A stretch of 64,000 bases of DNA, taken from the NCBI GenBank assembly GCA_964373065.1, contig CAYJSJ010000001.1, positions 1 to 64,000 of the forward strand, given 5' to 3'. This DNA comes from CAYJSJ01 sp964373065. Its GTDB lineage: Bacteria > Patescibacteriota > Gracilibacteria > Peribacterales > Peribacteraceae. A model generated the notes under the pieces. It was not told the origin of the DNA. It searched no databases and worked only from the letters and a program-made list of their open reading frames with translations. Positions 17,222-24,989 of the stretch are shown here, in pieces; the first letter of the stretch is position 1, and every line of letters begins with the position of its first letter. A program made the translations under genes and the position numbers.

Positions 17222-19060
17222 CTACACCTCGATAATGATCGGCACCACCATCGGTTCTCTGTTTAGACTCTTATCAAAATATCGGTAGAGAGCGCCGTTG
17301 ATCGCGCGTTTAAACGCTTTGCGGTCCACCTCGCCGCGGTCGAGCGCTTCGACGTATGCCTTTTTAGCGCGCTGGATCACTTCCTTTGTAATGGTCTCTT
17401 GTTCAGAGCCGTAGATGAGCCCGCGCGAGAGGACATCGGGGTCGCCGACGGGGCGCTTGCTGTCGGCGTAGACCTTCATGAGGACGATGACAGTGCCGGA
17501 CTTGCTCATAATCTTTCTGTCGCGCATGACGCGCTCACCGTCCCCGGCGGTGCCTCCGGTGCCGTCGATGATGATGTCTTGTACATCTATCTTGCTCTTC
17601 GAACGCCGGGCGGAGCCGTCGCGGTCGAACTCCAAAATCTCTCCATTACCGAGGAGATGAATCTGGTTTTCCGGGTAGCCGATCTTTCTGGCAAGTTCCG
17701 CATGTGCTGCGCGCATGGCGGGTTCGCCGTGCTCGGGGATGATGTGACGGGGTTTCACGAGGCGATGCATAAGAAGAATGTCTTCTGCGTTGCCGTGGCC
17801 TGTCACATGGAGTGCGAGTTCCTGGTTCGTCTTTACGATCGCTCCCTGCGTATGGAGATTATTGATGACCTTTGCGACGGCGCGTTCGTTGCCAACGATC
17901 GGATTACTGGAGAGGATCACCGTATCGCCCTTCTTCACTTCTATGTGACGATGCGTGCCAAGCCCGATCCTGGCAAGCCCCGCCATCTCCTCTCCTTGGC
18001 TGCCGGTCGTAAGGATGATCACCTCTTTGTCGGGAATTTTCTCCATGCCGGGGGCCACTTTGCGGATGAGTCCGCGCGGCGCTTTTATATAACCGAGGTT
18101 TTGTGCAATTTCAATGTTGGTTGTCATGCTGCGGCCGGAGACGAACACCTTGCGGTCGAAGGCTTTCGCATGTTCGATGACTTGCTGGATGCGGTTAAGC
18201 AGAGAAGAAAACGTTGAAAAGATGACGCGTCCTTTTGCGTCACGAATCAAGTTATAGAGCGTCTCGCTGATCTCCGCTTCACTCTTACTGTGACCCGATT
18301 TCTGGGCGTTCGTGGAGTCTGCGACAATCGCAAGTACTCCTTGTTCTCCCAGCTGGCACAGACGATGGAAATCTGCAGGATCCTCGTTCATGGGCGTGAG
18401 ATCAAACTTGAAGTCCCCCGTATGCACGATGGTGCCGTACGGCGTATGCAGTGCGATAGCGGCACTGTCCGGGATCGAGTGTGTCACCTTTAAAAATTCC
18501 ACTTCGATCTTCCCGATGCGTGTTTTCTGGCGGTAGGGAACGACATTGAGCCGCGCCTTGCTGGTCATATTTTCTTCATCGAGGCGCTTCCGTACCATCG
18601 CCATGGTGAGCTTGGTGCCGTAACACGGCGGAAAGTGAAGCTGCGGCAGCAAATGCTGCACAGCCCCGATGTGGTCTAGGTGTCCGTGTGTAAAAAGGAT
18701 CGCTTTTATCCGGTTCTCTTTCCCCTTTAGTGAACTGATGTCTGGGACCAAGTAATCGATGCCGAGCATGTCTTCATCGGGGAACTGAAGGCCTAGATCA
18801 ATGAGGTAGATGTCGGAGTCGAGTTCGACAACGAAGCAATTTCTGCCCACTTGCTCAAATCCCCCCAGTGGATACACGCGTAGTTTTCCGTCGCGAGGGA
18901 GATGCGTTGCCGCAGGTTTCTGCTGCGGTTGGGGATGGGGAGTCCCCTGCTGCGGACTTTTCGTACGAAAGGAGCGTCTGCCGTGTCTCCTATGAGGGGA
19001 TGTTTGCCCCTTGCCTCCCAGACCTTTCTGGGAGTTCAACCATTCTCCTACTGTCTTCAT
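17222..19060 (-). CDS. rnj: Ribonuclease J
   Basis: RNase J is a metallo-beta-lactamase/beta-CASP nuclease with 5'-3' exo- and endonuclease activity on RNA. The 612-residue protein has PLGGFEQVGRN, the metal motif FTHGHLDHIGAV, HTGDFKFD, ADSTNAQKSGHSKSE and the beta-CASP segment with VSGRSM and LTTGSQGE. HVTGHGNAEDI and PEHGEP follow before a C-terminal dimerisation domain. The first 60 residues are an extra Gln/Pro/Arg-rich tail of low complexity not needed for catalysis, as in several RNase J proteins. The start MKTVGEWL at 19060 is the only good candidate. Confidence 0.95.
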   Translation of the reverse strand: MKTVGEWLNSQKGLGGKGQTSPHRRHGRRSFRTKSPQQGTPHPQPQQKPAATHLPRDGKLRVYPLGGFEQVGRNCFVVELDSDIYLIDLGLQFPDEDMLGIDYLVPDISSLKGKENRIKAILFTHGHLDHIGAVQHLLPQLHFPPCYGTKLTMAMVRKRLDEENMTSKARLNVVPYRQKTRIGKIEVEFLKVTHSIPDSAAIALHTPYGTIVHTGDFKFDLTPMNEDPADFHRLCQLGEQGVLAIVADSTNAQKSGHSKSEAEISETLYNLIRDAKGRVIFSTFSSLLNRIQQVIEHAKAFDRKVFVSGRSMTTNIEIAQNLGYIKAPRGLIRKVAPGMEKIPDKEVIILTTGSQGEEMAGLARIGLGTHRHIEVKKGDTVILSSNPIVGNERAVAKVINNLHTQGAIVKTNQELALHVTGHGNAEDILLMHRLVKPRHIIPEHGEPAMRAAHAELARKIGYPENQIHLLGNGEILEFDRDGSARRSKSKIDVQDIIIDGTGGTAGDGERVMRDRKIMSKSGTVIVLMKVYADSKRPVGDPDVLSRGLIYGSEQETITKEVIQRAKKAYVEALDRGEVDRKAFKRAINGALYRYFDKSLNREPMVVPIIIEV

Positions 19061-19448
19061 GGAATGAATATGTGTAAAATTTAGTATCGTCTTCAGTGTA
19101 GTCCTCTTGGAGGAAGATTACAAGATACTTTTGTATGAACATCTATTTTTTGGCTTCAGATAAATGAATTTTTTGTAAAGATTTTTGTATTATTGTGCGT
19201 AAATTAGCAATAAAATGCAAAGGTTTCTCCATCCCCAACCTTTCAAACTTTCCCAACCTTTCAAACNNNNNNNNNNNNNNNNNNNNNNNNNNNNNNNNNN
19301 NNNNNNNNNNNNNNNNNNNNNNNNNNNNNNNNNNNNNNNNNNNNNNNNNNNNNNNNNNNNNNNNNNCCCAACCTTTCAAACTTTCCCAACCTTTCAAACA
19401 TCAGTTCACTTGCCCAAATCTCGCCGCATCGGTAGCCTATGAACCCGT
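19061..19448. repeat. Intergenic region with scaffold gap in an 18-bp tandem repeat
   Basis: The stretch is AT-rich and non-coding up to 19230. It then carries repeats of the form CCCAACCTTTCAAACTTT (about 18 bp). Exactly 100 N (19267-19366) are flanked by identical 33-bp copies (19234-19266 and 19367-19399). Either two contig ends overlap or the real array is longer and was not resolved. No gene is visible here apart from promoter regions for the flanking divergent genes. Confidence 0.7.
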
Positions 19449-21377
19449 ATGGAGATCACGGTGCAAACTGGGTGTACAACGCCGCGGCGCGGTACGACTC
19501 TCGTGTCGCAAAATTTCACGAGCTCCAGCGGAGAAGACGTTCTTTTACTGCTGCAGATGGATGGGGCTCCAACCGACGTAAAGACCTTGGAGAAAGAATA
19601 TGTAACGGTGATACAGCACGCACTCCTTGAAACAGAGGGGGAAGCGAGTGCGCGTCTCGACGGAACACTCAAAGAACTCAATGGACTCTTTAAAGGTCTC
19701 ACTATCAACCAATCCGTACAGGAGATCCACGCCATTGTCGCCGTCGTGGATACGACAGGGGTGCTCCACGTGTCCCATGCGGGGCGCGCGGAAGCCTACG
19801 TTGTCCGTAGCGGATCTGCGAGCCAAATCACCGAATATACGCGCGGCAAGCCCACGCCGGCATTCGTACATATCGCTACCGGCGGTCTGGAACCAAGAGA
19901 TGTCATCATTTTTTCCAGCCAGCGGCTCCTAAGAACAGTCACGCCGGCGCAACTTGCGCAACTTTCTGCCAGAGGAGACCATCTGCTTGAGGAGCTTCTC
20001 GTAGAGCTGGAGGCGGAAAAGGAACAAGCGGCCGTTGGCATCCTCCATGTATCAGGACGGGGAAAACCCCTCTTTTCAGAGAAGCTGGGGAAGCCACCAG
20101 TCTCGAAACGCCGACGCGGTACCGGTACGACACTCTCCGCCGTTCTTGCATCTGCTGTACAGATGACTTCCCGTGTCAGTGACTACGTTCCTTCCGGGCT
20201 TTCCGGCCGTGTGCGGCTTAGGATACGGGGATTTCTGAAGGATTTGAAAGATCCCACGCGCAAGAGGAGAGCACATTTGTTACTTCTCGCGGGAACACTG
20301 GCTGCATTTGTATTCGTGTGGGCAATCGTGAACTTGAGCTCGTCCACCCAAAAGCGACAATCGCGCACAGAGCTGGAAGCACGGCTGGAGGAGGTGAACC
20401 AGCTCATTCGTACTGCAGAAAATCGGCGTCTCTCCGGAGAGATGGAAAGTGCCAACACCATCTTGGAACAGGCCGAGGAACGTACAAAGCAAGTGATGGA
20501 CAACGCAAACAACTTGTTTCGGGCGGAAGCACTGGATCTGCTCGAACGTATCCGAACAAAACGAGAGGAACTCAATAATATCGTCCGCATTTCGCCGCGT
20601 CTTGTCGTGAATCTGACAACGAAAAACGACGCCATCGATGCCCAAGGATTCATAGGGTTGCCCGAAGGGAAATTCGTCGTGTATGACCGACAAAATTTAT
20701 ACCAGGTTCTGCTGAATTCCATCGACGAGCCTCAGCGTCTCGTGGATGACGAGCTCATTTTGGACGGCGACGATTTCGAACGGTACCAGACCACGGTGTT
20801 CCAGATGACCGATAACAGCATCGTGGAACTCATCAACGGACAGGCAACATCCATGAAGACGGAAGACCCTGCGGGGTGGATAAAGGGAACAGACATCAAA
20901 TCCTATCTCCGGTTCCTCTATATCCTTTCTCCGGAAAATAACCAGATCTATAAGTACGAACGGTTCAGCAATCGCTACAGTGCGCCGTCCGAGTACAACG
21001 TGAACGGTGACCTAAGCGGAGCGCTCGATATAGCGATCGACGGCAATGTCTATGTTCTCAAAAAGGGAGGCGCGCTCATGAAGCTCCTTCGTGGAGAAGT
21101 GAGCCCCTTCACCATCCGTAACCTCCCCGAGGGAGCCCTTGCCGATGCCATAAAGGTATTCAAAGTGTTCGACGGAAATCTTTACTTCCTAGATGCCAAG
21201 CATGCGCGGGTCATCGTCGCGACGGACGGCGGCGGTTCGGGAGAAGGCTCATACATGAAGCAGTATGTTCTCGAGGGCGACCAGATCGGGGAACTCCGCG
21301 ATATCTATGTGGATAACGAGCAAACGAAGCTCTACGTAATGGATGGAAAGCGAGTTCATGTGGTGGATCTACGGTGA
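19449..21377 (+). CDS. PP2C-like domain, transmembrane and beta-propeller-like protein
   Basis: The 642-residue protein has three parts. Residues 1-205 look like a PP2C-type phosphatase fold (EDVLLLLQMDGAP, VVDTTGVLHVSHAGRAEAYVVRSG, DVIIFSSQRLLR), but the usual metal-binding Asp motifs are not all obvious, so activity is uncertain. A basic linker and one TM helix follow (HLLLLAGTLAAFVFVWAIV, about 277-296), then a coiled coil (about 300-375). The extracytoplasmic C-terminal part (380-642) has repeated beta-strands such as YQVLLNSIDEPQRLVDDE and LYFLDAKHARVIV, like an irregular beta-propeller. This would place a signalling domain inside and a sensor outside. The start at 19449 is the first in-frame ATG. 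The gene is next to the cytidylyltransferase. Confidence 0.65.
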   Translation: MEITVQTGCTTPRRGTTLVSQNFTSSSGEDVLLLLQMDGAPTDVKTLEKEYVTVIQHALLETEGEASARLDGTLKELNGLFKGLTINQSVQEIHAIVAVVDTTGVLHVSHAGRAEAYVVRSGSASQITEYTRGKPTPAFVHIATGGLEPRDVIIFSSQRLLRTVTPAQLAQLSARGDHLLEELLVELEAEKEQAAVGILHVSGRGKPLFSEKLGKPPVSKRRRGTGTTLSAVLASAVQMTSRVSDYVPSGLSGRVRLRIRGFLKDLKDPTRKRRAHLLLLAGTLAAFVFVWAIVNLSSSTQKRQSRTELEARLEEVNQLIRTAENRRLSGEMESANTILEQAEERTKQVMDNANNLFRAEALDLLERIRTKREELNNIVRISPRLVVNLTTKNDAIDAQGFIGLPEGKFVVYDRQNLYQVLLNSIDEPQRLVDDELILDGDDFERYQTTVFQMTDNSIVELINGQATSMKTEDPAGWIKGTDIKSYLRFLYILSPENNQIYKYERFSNRYSAPSEYNVNGDLSGALDIAIDGNVYVLKKGGALMKLLRGEVSPFTIRNLPEGALADAIKVFKVFDGNLYFLDAKHARVIVATDGGGSGEGSYMKQYVLEGDQIGELRDIYVDNEQTKLYVMDGKRVHVVDLR

Positions 21378-21394
21378 TTTGCTATGGTAGCCCC

Positions 21395-21781
21395 ATGCGC
21401 GTCCTCACCTTCGGCACCTTCGACCATCTTCATGCCGGTCATGTGAGCTACCTCGGCTTTGCCGCCATGAAGGGAGATCTCTTCGTCGTCGTTGCCCGCG
21501 ATCACCATGTAGAGGCAATCAAAGGTCACACCCCCGATCAGTCCGAAGAGGATCGTATGAAAGCGGTTCAGGATGCATTCCCCCATGCGACGGTCGTCCT
21601 CGGCGACGCATCCGATTACCTGAAGCCTGTCAGAAACATCGGCCCCGATCTCATCGTCATGGGCTACGATCAAAGGCTCCCGCCGGGAATCACCGAAGTG
21701 GATCTCCCCTGCCCCGTGGAGCGAGCGAAGCCTTTAGAGCCCGAGAAGTTTAAGAGCAGCTTTATTCGACGGAAAGCCTAA
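21395..21781 (+). CDS. Cytidylyltransferase-family protein
   Basis: The 128-residue single-domain protein starts MRVLTFGTFDHLHAGH, the HxGH nucleotide-binding motif of the glycerol-3-phosphate cytidylyltransferase / RibL FAD synthetase family. It has VVVARDHHVEAIKG, a GYDQRLPPG segment and a C-terminal SSFIRRK that stands in for the ISSTxIR motif. It could transfer CMP or AMP to a small phosphorylated substrate; which one cannot be told. The ATG at 21395 is preferred because it directly precedes the conserved domain. It begins 17 bp after the PP2C-like gene. Confidence 0.8.
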   Translation: MRVLTFGTFDHLHAGHVSYLGFAAMKGDLFVVVARDHHVEAIKGHTPDQSEEDRMKAVQDAFPHATVVLGDASDYLKPVRNIGPDLIVMGYDQRLPPGITEVDLPCPVERAKPLEPEKFKSSFIRRKA

Positions 21782-21855
21782 ATAAAGCGAGTGAAGGATT
21801 CTCCGTACGCTATGCCAGAACGCACAATCAGCTGGGCACCGGCTGATTCTTAGGC

Positions 21856-21884
21856 TTGAGGAGGCGAACAAAATATGCTATACT
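21856..21884 (+). promoter_or_regulatory. Predicted promoter, extended -10
   Basis: TTGAGG (21856-21861), a 17-bp spacer and TGCTATACT with hexamer 21879-21884. The ATG follows after 10 nt. A weak 7-bp hairpin (AATCAGC/GCTGATT, about 21827-21850) lies just upstream. Confidence 0.65.
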
Positions 21885-21894
21885 GATCTGATTT

Positions 21895-22572
21895 ATGGAA
21901 CAAACACCAATTGTTGATCAAGGATCAAAAGACAGCCAACCTCTCTGGAGGCAGCTCCTCGGTGCCGTGATCGGCGGAGCCCTAGCACTGGGGCTTTACT
22001 ACGGGTACGAGGTGGTCAGGCCGCAGGTGTCGGCGTATCTCACGCTTCCCGTGGCGGAGGGTGGGAGACTCTACGATCTTGGTGCATCGCATATTGCAGA
22101 TAAAACGATGGACGAAGGAAACCGCAAGCGCATCCTCAGCCGCAATCTCCGGGCTGCCGGAACAATTCAGGATAACACGAGGAACGATCCGGCGCTCCTG
22201 GAAACTGCAGATAATCACGCGCTGGATATCGCATGGCCCGGTCACGATGAGAAGAATCCCAAATATGCGGAAGTGATGGGGATCGATCCGAAGGCGAAGC
22301 CCAATACTGAGGAAATAGGCGATGCCGCTCTGCAGCCGGCAGACGCAATGCTGGAGGAAGAAATGGCAACCGAGAAAATGGCAACGGGGGATGAGTGGGA
22401 GAATTTGTGGGGGGATATTCGTAAGCGCGAACAGGCAGACGATGCAGTAGCCTCAAATGCCGATGATCTCCCCGGTACCGGCTTTGGTCTGGGGTTTGTG
22501 GCTGCCGGCGCACTCGGTGGCGCCGCGGGGACGCGGTTTCACAAGAGACTCAGGAAGTTTCTTGGGCGGTAA
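21895..22572 (+). CDS. Hypothetical membrane-anchored protein (225 aa)
   Basis: An N-terminal cytoplasmic stub is followed by a TM helix (LLGAVIGGALALGLYYGYEV, residues 22-41). A long charged, probably extracytoplasmic region rich in Asp, Glu, Asn and Met follows, and then a glycine-rich hydrophobic segment near the C-terminus (GFGLGFVAAGALGGAAG) before a basic tail. No family is recognised. It has its own promoter and sits directly before the prepilin peptidase gene (25 bp). A link to the pilus or envelope is possible but unsupported. Confidence 0.65.
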   Translation: MEQTPIVDQGSKDSQPLWRQLLGAVIGGALALGLYYGYEVVRPQVSAYLTLPVAEGGRLYDLGASHIADKTMDEGNRKRILSRNLRAAGTIQDNTRNDPALLETADNHALDIAWPGHDEKNPKYAEVMGIDPKAKPNTEEIGDAALQPADAMLEEEMATEKMATGDEWENLWGDIRKREQADDAVASNADDLPGTGFGLGFVAAGALGGAAGTRFHKRLRKFLGR

Positions 22573-22597
22573 AGGCGGCGTATGATTTAGGAGAGGT

Positions 22598-23332
22598 ATG
22601 TCCGCACTGTTTTTCGTCGTAGGCCTTGTCTTCGGAAGCTTCGGCTCTGTTCTTATTACGCGCATCCCCGCAGGCAGGTCGCTCGGCGGGCGATCGCAAT
22701 GCTCCGTTTGCAAAAGAACACTCGGGCCGTTGGAACTCATTCCTCTACTCAGTTTCTGCTTCCTTCGCATGCGATGTCGCGGATGCAAGGGGGGTATCGC
22801 GTGGCTGTATCCTCTTCTCGAGGCGGCAAGCGGCGCGCTCTTTCTTTTTGCATGGTTCCATCATCAAAGCGTACTTGCCTCCGCTCTGCTCTCTGCGTCG
22901 TTATGGCTACTACTCATCATCGCTGTCATAGACGCGCAAACGCGTTTGATCCCGGATGCTCTCAGTGTGCCGCTCATCGTAACGGGAGCGCTGTACAGCG
23001 CGTCTGTCGGTCAATTTTCCGGCGGAGGCATGGTGATCGGCATCGGATTTTTCGGCGGCCTCTTTCTCCTTGGCAGGGGAAAGTGGATCGGGAGCGGAGA
23101 CATCATCTTGGGAGCGGGCATTGGGGCACTCATGGGAGATGCTCGTACGATGGTTGTCTGCCTGTTTCTCACGTACATTCTCGGTGCGTTACTTGTGTGC
23201 CCACTGCTGCTTACGGCGAGAATCAACCGAAAATCATACGTGCCCTTTGCTCCATTTCTTGCACTTGGCGCTCTAGTGACTATCATCTCTGCAGAGCGAA
23301 TCGATCTATTGTGGCAGGTGTATTTTTGGTAA
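22598..23332 (+). CDS. pilD: Type IV prepilin peptidase (A24 family)
   Basis: The enzyme cleaves the leader of type IV prepilins and methylates the new N-terminus. The 244-residue protein has the N-terminal methylase region with two CxxC pairs (CSVCKRTLGP ... CRGCKGG). The two catalytic aspartates lie in AVIDAQTRLIPD and GSGDIILGAG (GxGD motif), and there are about seven to eight TM segments. A good ribosome binding site (AGGAGAGGT) precedes the ATG. Its substrates are probably the pilins and pseudopilins encoded at 30324-37200. Confidence 0.93.
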   Translation: MSALFFVVGLVFGSFGSVLITRIPAGRSLGGRSQCSVCKRTLGPLELIPLLSFCFLRMRCRGCKGGIAWLYPLLEAASGALFLFAWFHHQSVLASALLSASLWLLLIIAVIDAQTRLIPDALSVPLIVTGALYSASVGQFSGGGMVIGIGFFGGLFLLGRGKWIGSGDIILGAGIGALMGDARTMVVCLFLTYILGALLVCPLLLTARINRKSYVPFAPFLALGALVTIISAERIDLLWQVYFW

Positions 23333-23343
23333 TCCTATCCTCC

Positions 23344-23778
23344 ATGAAAACAGTCGCAAGTAACCGCCGCGCCCGTTACGACTACGACATTCTCGATACC
23401 TTCGAGGCGGGCGTCATCCTCACAGGACAGGAAGTGAAATCGTGCCGTGTGGGGAATGTAAGTCTCAGCGGATCATACGTTTCCTTTCTCGGCGGGAAAC
23501 CGGTCATGAAGGGCATGAAGATCGGCAAGTATGCGTACGCATCCGGCGAATACGATCCCGGACGCGATCGCACATTGCTCCTTCGAGGCAGTGAAGTAGC
23601 GAGGCTCCAATCGGAGCTGAATGAAAAAGGCGTCACGCTCATACCGCTCGAAGTGAAAGCAGGCAAGTACATAAAGATAGTTCTTGGCCTTGGTAAGGGC
23701 AAAAAACGATATGATAAGAGACAGAAGATTAAAGAAAAGGACATCAAGCGGCGGTTAAAAGAGGGTCGGGAGATCTAA
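23344..23778 (+). CDS. smpB: SsrA-binding protein SmpB
   Basis: SmpB carries tmRNA to stalled ribosomes. The 144-residue protein starts MKTVASNRRARYDYDILDTFEAG and has the conserved LTGQEVKSCR and GSYVSFLGGKP. The C-terminal basic tail KRYDKRQKIKEKDIKRRLKEG binds the decoding centre. The length is slightly below the usual 150-160 aa. It starts 11 bp after the prepilin peptidase stop. No tmRNA gene was seen in the window. Confidence 0.95.
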   Translation: MKTVASNRRARYDYDILDTFEAGVILTGQEVKSCRVGNVSLSGSYVSFLGGKPVMKGMKIGKYAYASGEYDPGRDRTLLLRGSEVARLQSELNEKGVTLIPLEVKAGKYIKIVLGLGKGKKRYDKRQKIKEKDIKRRLKEGREI

Positions 23779-23796
23779 TGTCCAGGGTCATGTACC

Positions 23797-24048
23797 ATGG
23801 CTCTCATGAACAGAGAGTATTCCAAATACTATGAGATCGCAGTCGAAGTTCCCGAGCATGGGAAAGGCCAAGAGTATCGCGTTGGTGGTCATATGATTTC
23901 TACGAGCGTCGGGAGCATAGTGTTCTCCGGGAAGGCTGCATTTTGGGAAGTGATGAATCGCGACATCACCGATACCGGTCATACAGATGATCAACATGAA
24001 GTGAGGATTGATCCGGGAAAGTACTTGGTAAAATTGGAGGAATTGTAG
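23797..24048 (+). CDS. Small hypothetical protein (83 aa)
   Basis: An 83-residue frame between smpB and recR on the same strand, start MALMNREYSKYYEIAVEVPEHG (a second ATG lies at 23806). It is mixed alpha/beta in character with no membrane segment and no known motif. Codon use looks similar to its neighbours and the spacing (18 bp from smpB) fits an operon. Confidence 0.5.
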   Translation: MALMNREYSKYYEIAVEVPEHGKGQEYRVGGHMISTSVGSIVFSGKAAFWEVMNRDITDTGHTDDQHEVRIDPGKYLVKLEEL

Positions 24049-24054
24049 AATACT

Positions 24055-24101
24055 TCCATTCCCCAGTATTCCATTCCCCAGTATTCCATTCCCCATTCCC
24101 C
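24055..24101. repeat. CCATTCCCCAGTATT tandem repeat before recR
   Basis: Several imperfect copies of ATTCCCCAGTATTCC lie immediately before the recR ATG. Similar ATTCCCCATTCCCC units precede metK at 57735-57757, so the same kind of repeat sits at two gene starts in place of a ribosome binding site. Confidence 0.6.
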
Positions 24102-24103
24102 AT

Positions 24104-24700
24104 ATGCCCCTCCTCCCTCCGCAGATCCAAAAATCCATCGAGGAGTTTTCTAAGCTCCCCGGTATAGGGCCAAAGTCTGCGGAACGTCTTACATTTCATC
24201 TTCTCCGCAGTGCGAAGGCGTCGCCGGAAGGTCTTGGGAAAGCCCTTCTGGAACTCAAAAACGAGCTCAAGTACTGTGACGAATGCCAGATGGTCACGCT
24301 ACAGGAAAAATGTTCGATCTGTGATGACGCATCGCGTGATCACACCACTATTCTCGTTGTCGAAAGCCCTCTCGATGTCGTGGCGTTTGAGAAAACATCC
24401 TATACAGGTGTCTACCACGTGCTGCATGGCGTACTTTCCCCCATCGACGGCATGGGGCCCGAGCAGCTGAAACTAAAAGAACTTATTGATCGCTGTGCGG
24501 GAGGTGCGATCGAAGAAGTCATCGTCGCTACCAATCCGGATGTGGAAGGGGAAGCAACGGCCGGTTACCTCCGGCAGAAACTTTCGGGGATCGTCGAAAA
24601 AATCACGCGCCTCGCACACGGCCTTCCTATGGGCGCGGATATTGAATTTGCCGATCAAGTGACGCTCAAAGAGGCACTCAAGGGCAGACAATCACTCTGA
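24104..24700 (+). CDS. recR: Recombination mediator RecR
   Basis: RecR works with RecO (and RecF) to load RecA on gapped DNA. The 198-residue protein shows the helix-hairpin-helix LPGIGPKSAERLTFHLL and the C4 zinc finger CDECQ...CSICDD. The Toprim domain is TTILVVESPLDVVAFEKT, followed by EVIVATNPDVEGEATA. The length is normal (about 200 aa). The start at 24104 is immediately preceded by simple repeats. Confidence 0.96.
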   Translation: MPLLPPQIQKSIEEFSKLPGIGPKSAERLTFHLLRSAKASPEGLGKALLELKNELKYCDECQMVTLQEKCSICDDASRDHTTILVVESPLDVVAFEKTSYTGVYHVLHGVLSPIDGMGPEQLKLKELIDRCAGGAIEEVIVATNPDVEGEATAGYLRQKLSGIVEKITRLAHGLPMGADIEFADQVTLKEALKGRQSL

Positions 24701-24710
24701 CTCTCTAGCC

Positions 24711-24735
24711 ATTTCTTTTCTCTGGGAAAAGAAAT
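24711..24735. terminator. Hairpin after recR (possible terminator)
   Basis: A perfect 10-bp stem (ATTTCTTTTC / GAAAAGAAAT) with a 5-nt loop lies 11 bp after the recR stop. There is no run of T after it, so it may act as a weak or RNA-stabilising structure. Confidence 0.4.
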
Positions 24736-24752
24736 AGCCGAAAGAAAAGCTG

Positions 24753-24822
24753 CTGGGAAATTTCAAACTCGCATCCGCCTTCGCCAAGGCTTCGTCGGAT
24801 GCTCGAACATGAAATTTCCCAG
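24753..24822. repeat. Long 70-bp hairpin element between recR and purH
   Basis: Outer 13-bp perfect arms CTGGGAAATTTCA (24753-24765) and TGAAATTTCCCAG (24810-24822) enclose inner arms GCATCCG/CGGATGC around a CCTTCGCCAAGG core. The core sequence also occurs near 13678 and, reversed, at 49785-49800. It lies in a 289-bp region between the convergent genes recR and purH in which I see no convincing gene. Confidence 0.6.
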
Positions 24823-24989
24823 ATGGAAGCACGTCGAAGAGGAGAGATGTGCTGCAATCAATAGCTCCAGTATACTTGTGCGTTATCGGCATGGTCGGCG
24901 ATTTCCCTGCAATGGATCTGTCCGCCCCGAATGTAGACGACACTGCCGCCGGAGTCAGGAATGTCGTGGGGCGAGAGGCGTTTTTTCTA

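Noticed and set aside
22699..23343. Long upstream extension of smpB in frame
   Set aside because: The extension lies antiparallel in sense to nothing and in another frame of the prepilin peptidase gene. The real SmpB begins MKTVASNRRARY at 23344.
24692..24943. An 83-residue minus-strand frame between recR and purH
   Set aside because: A large part of it is encoded by the 70-bp hairpin repeat, and the rest has no protein-like pattern.
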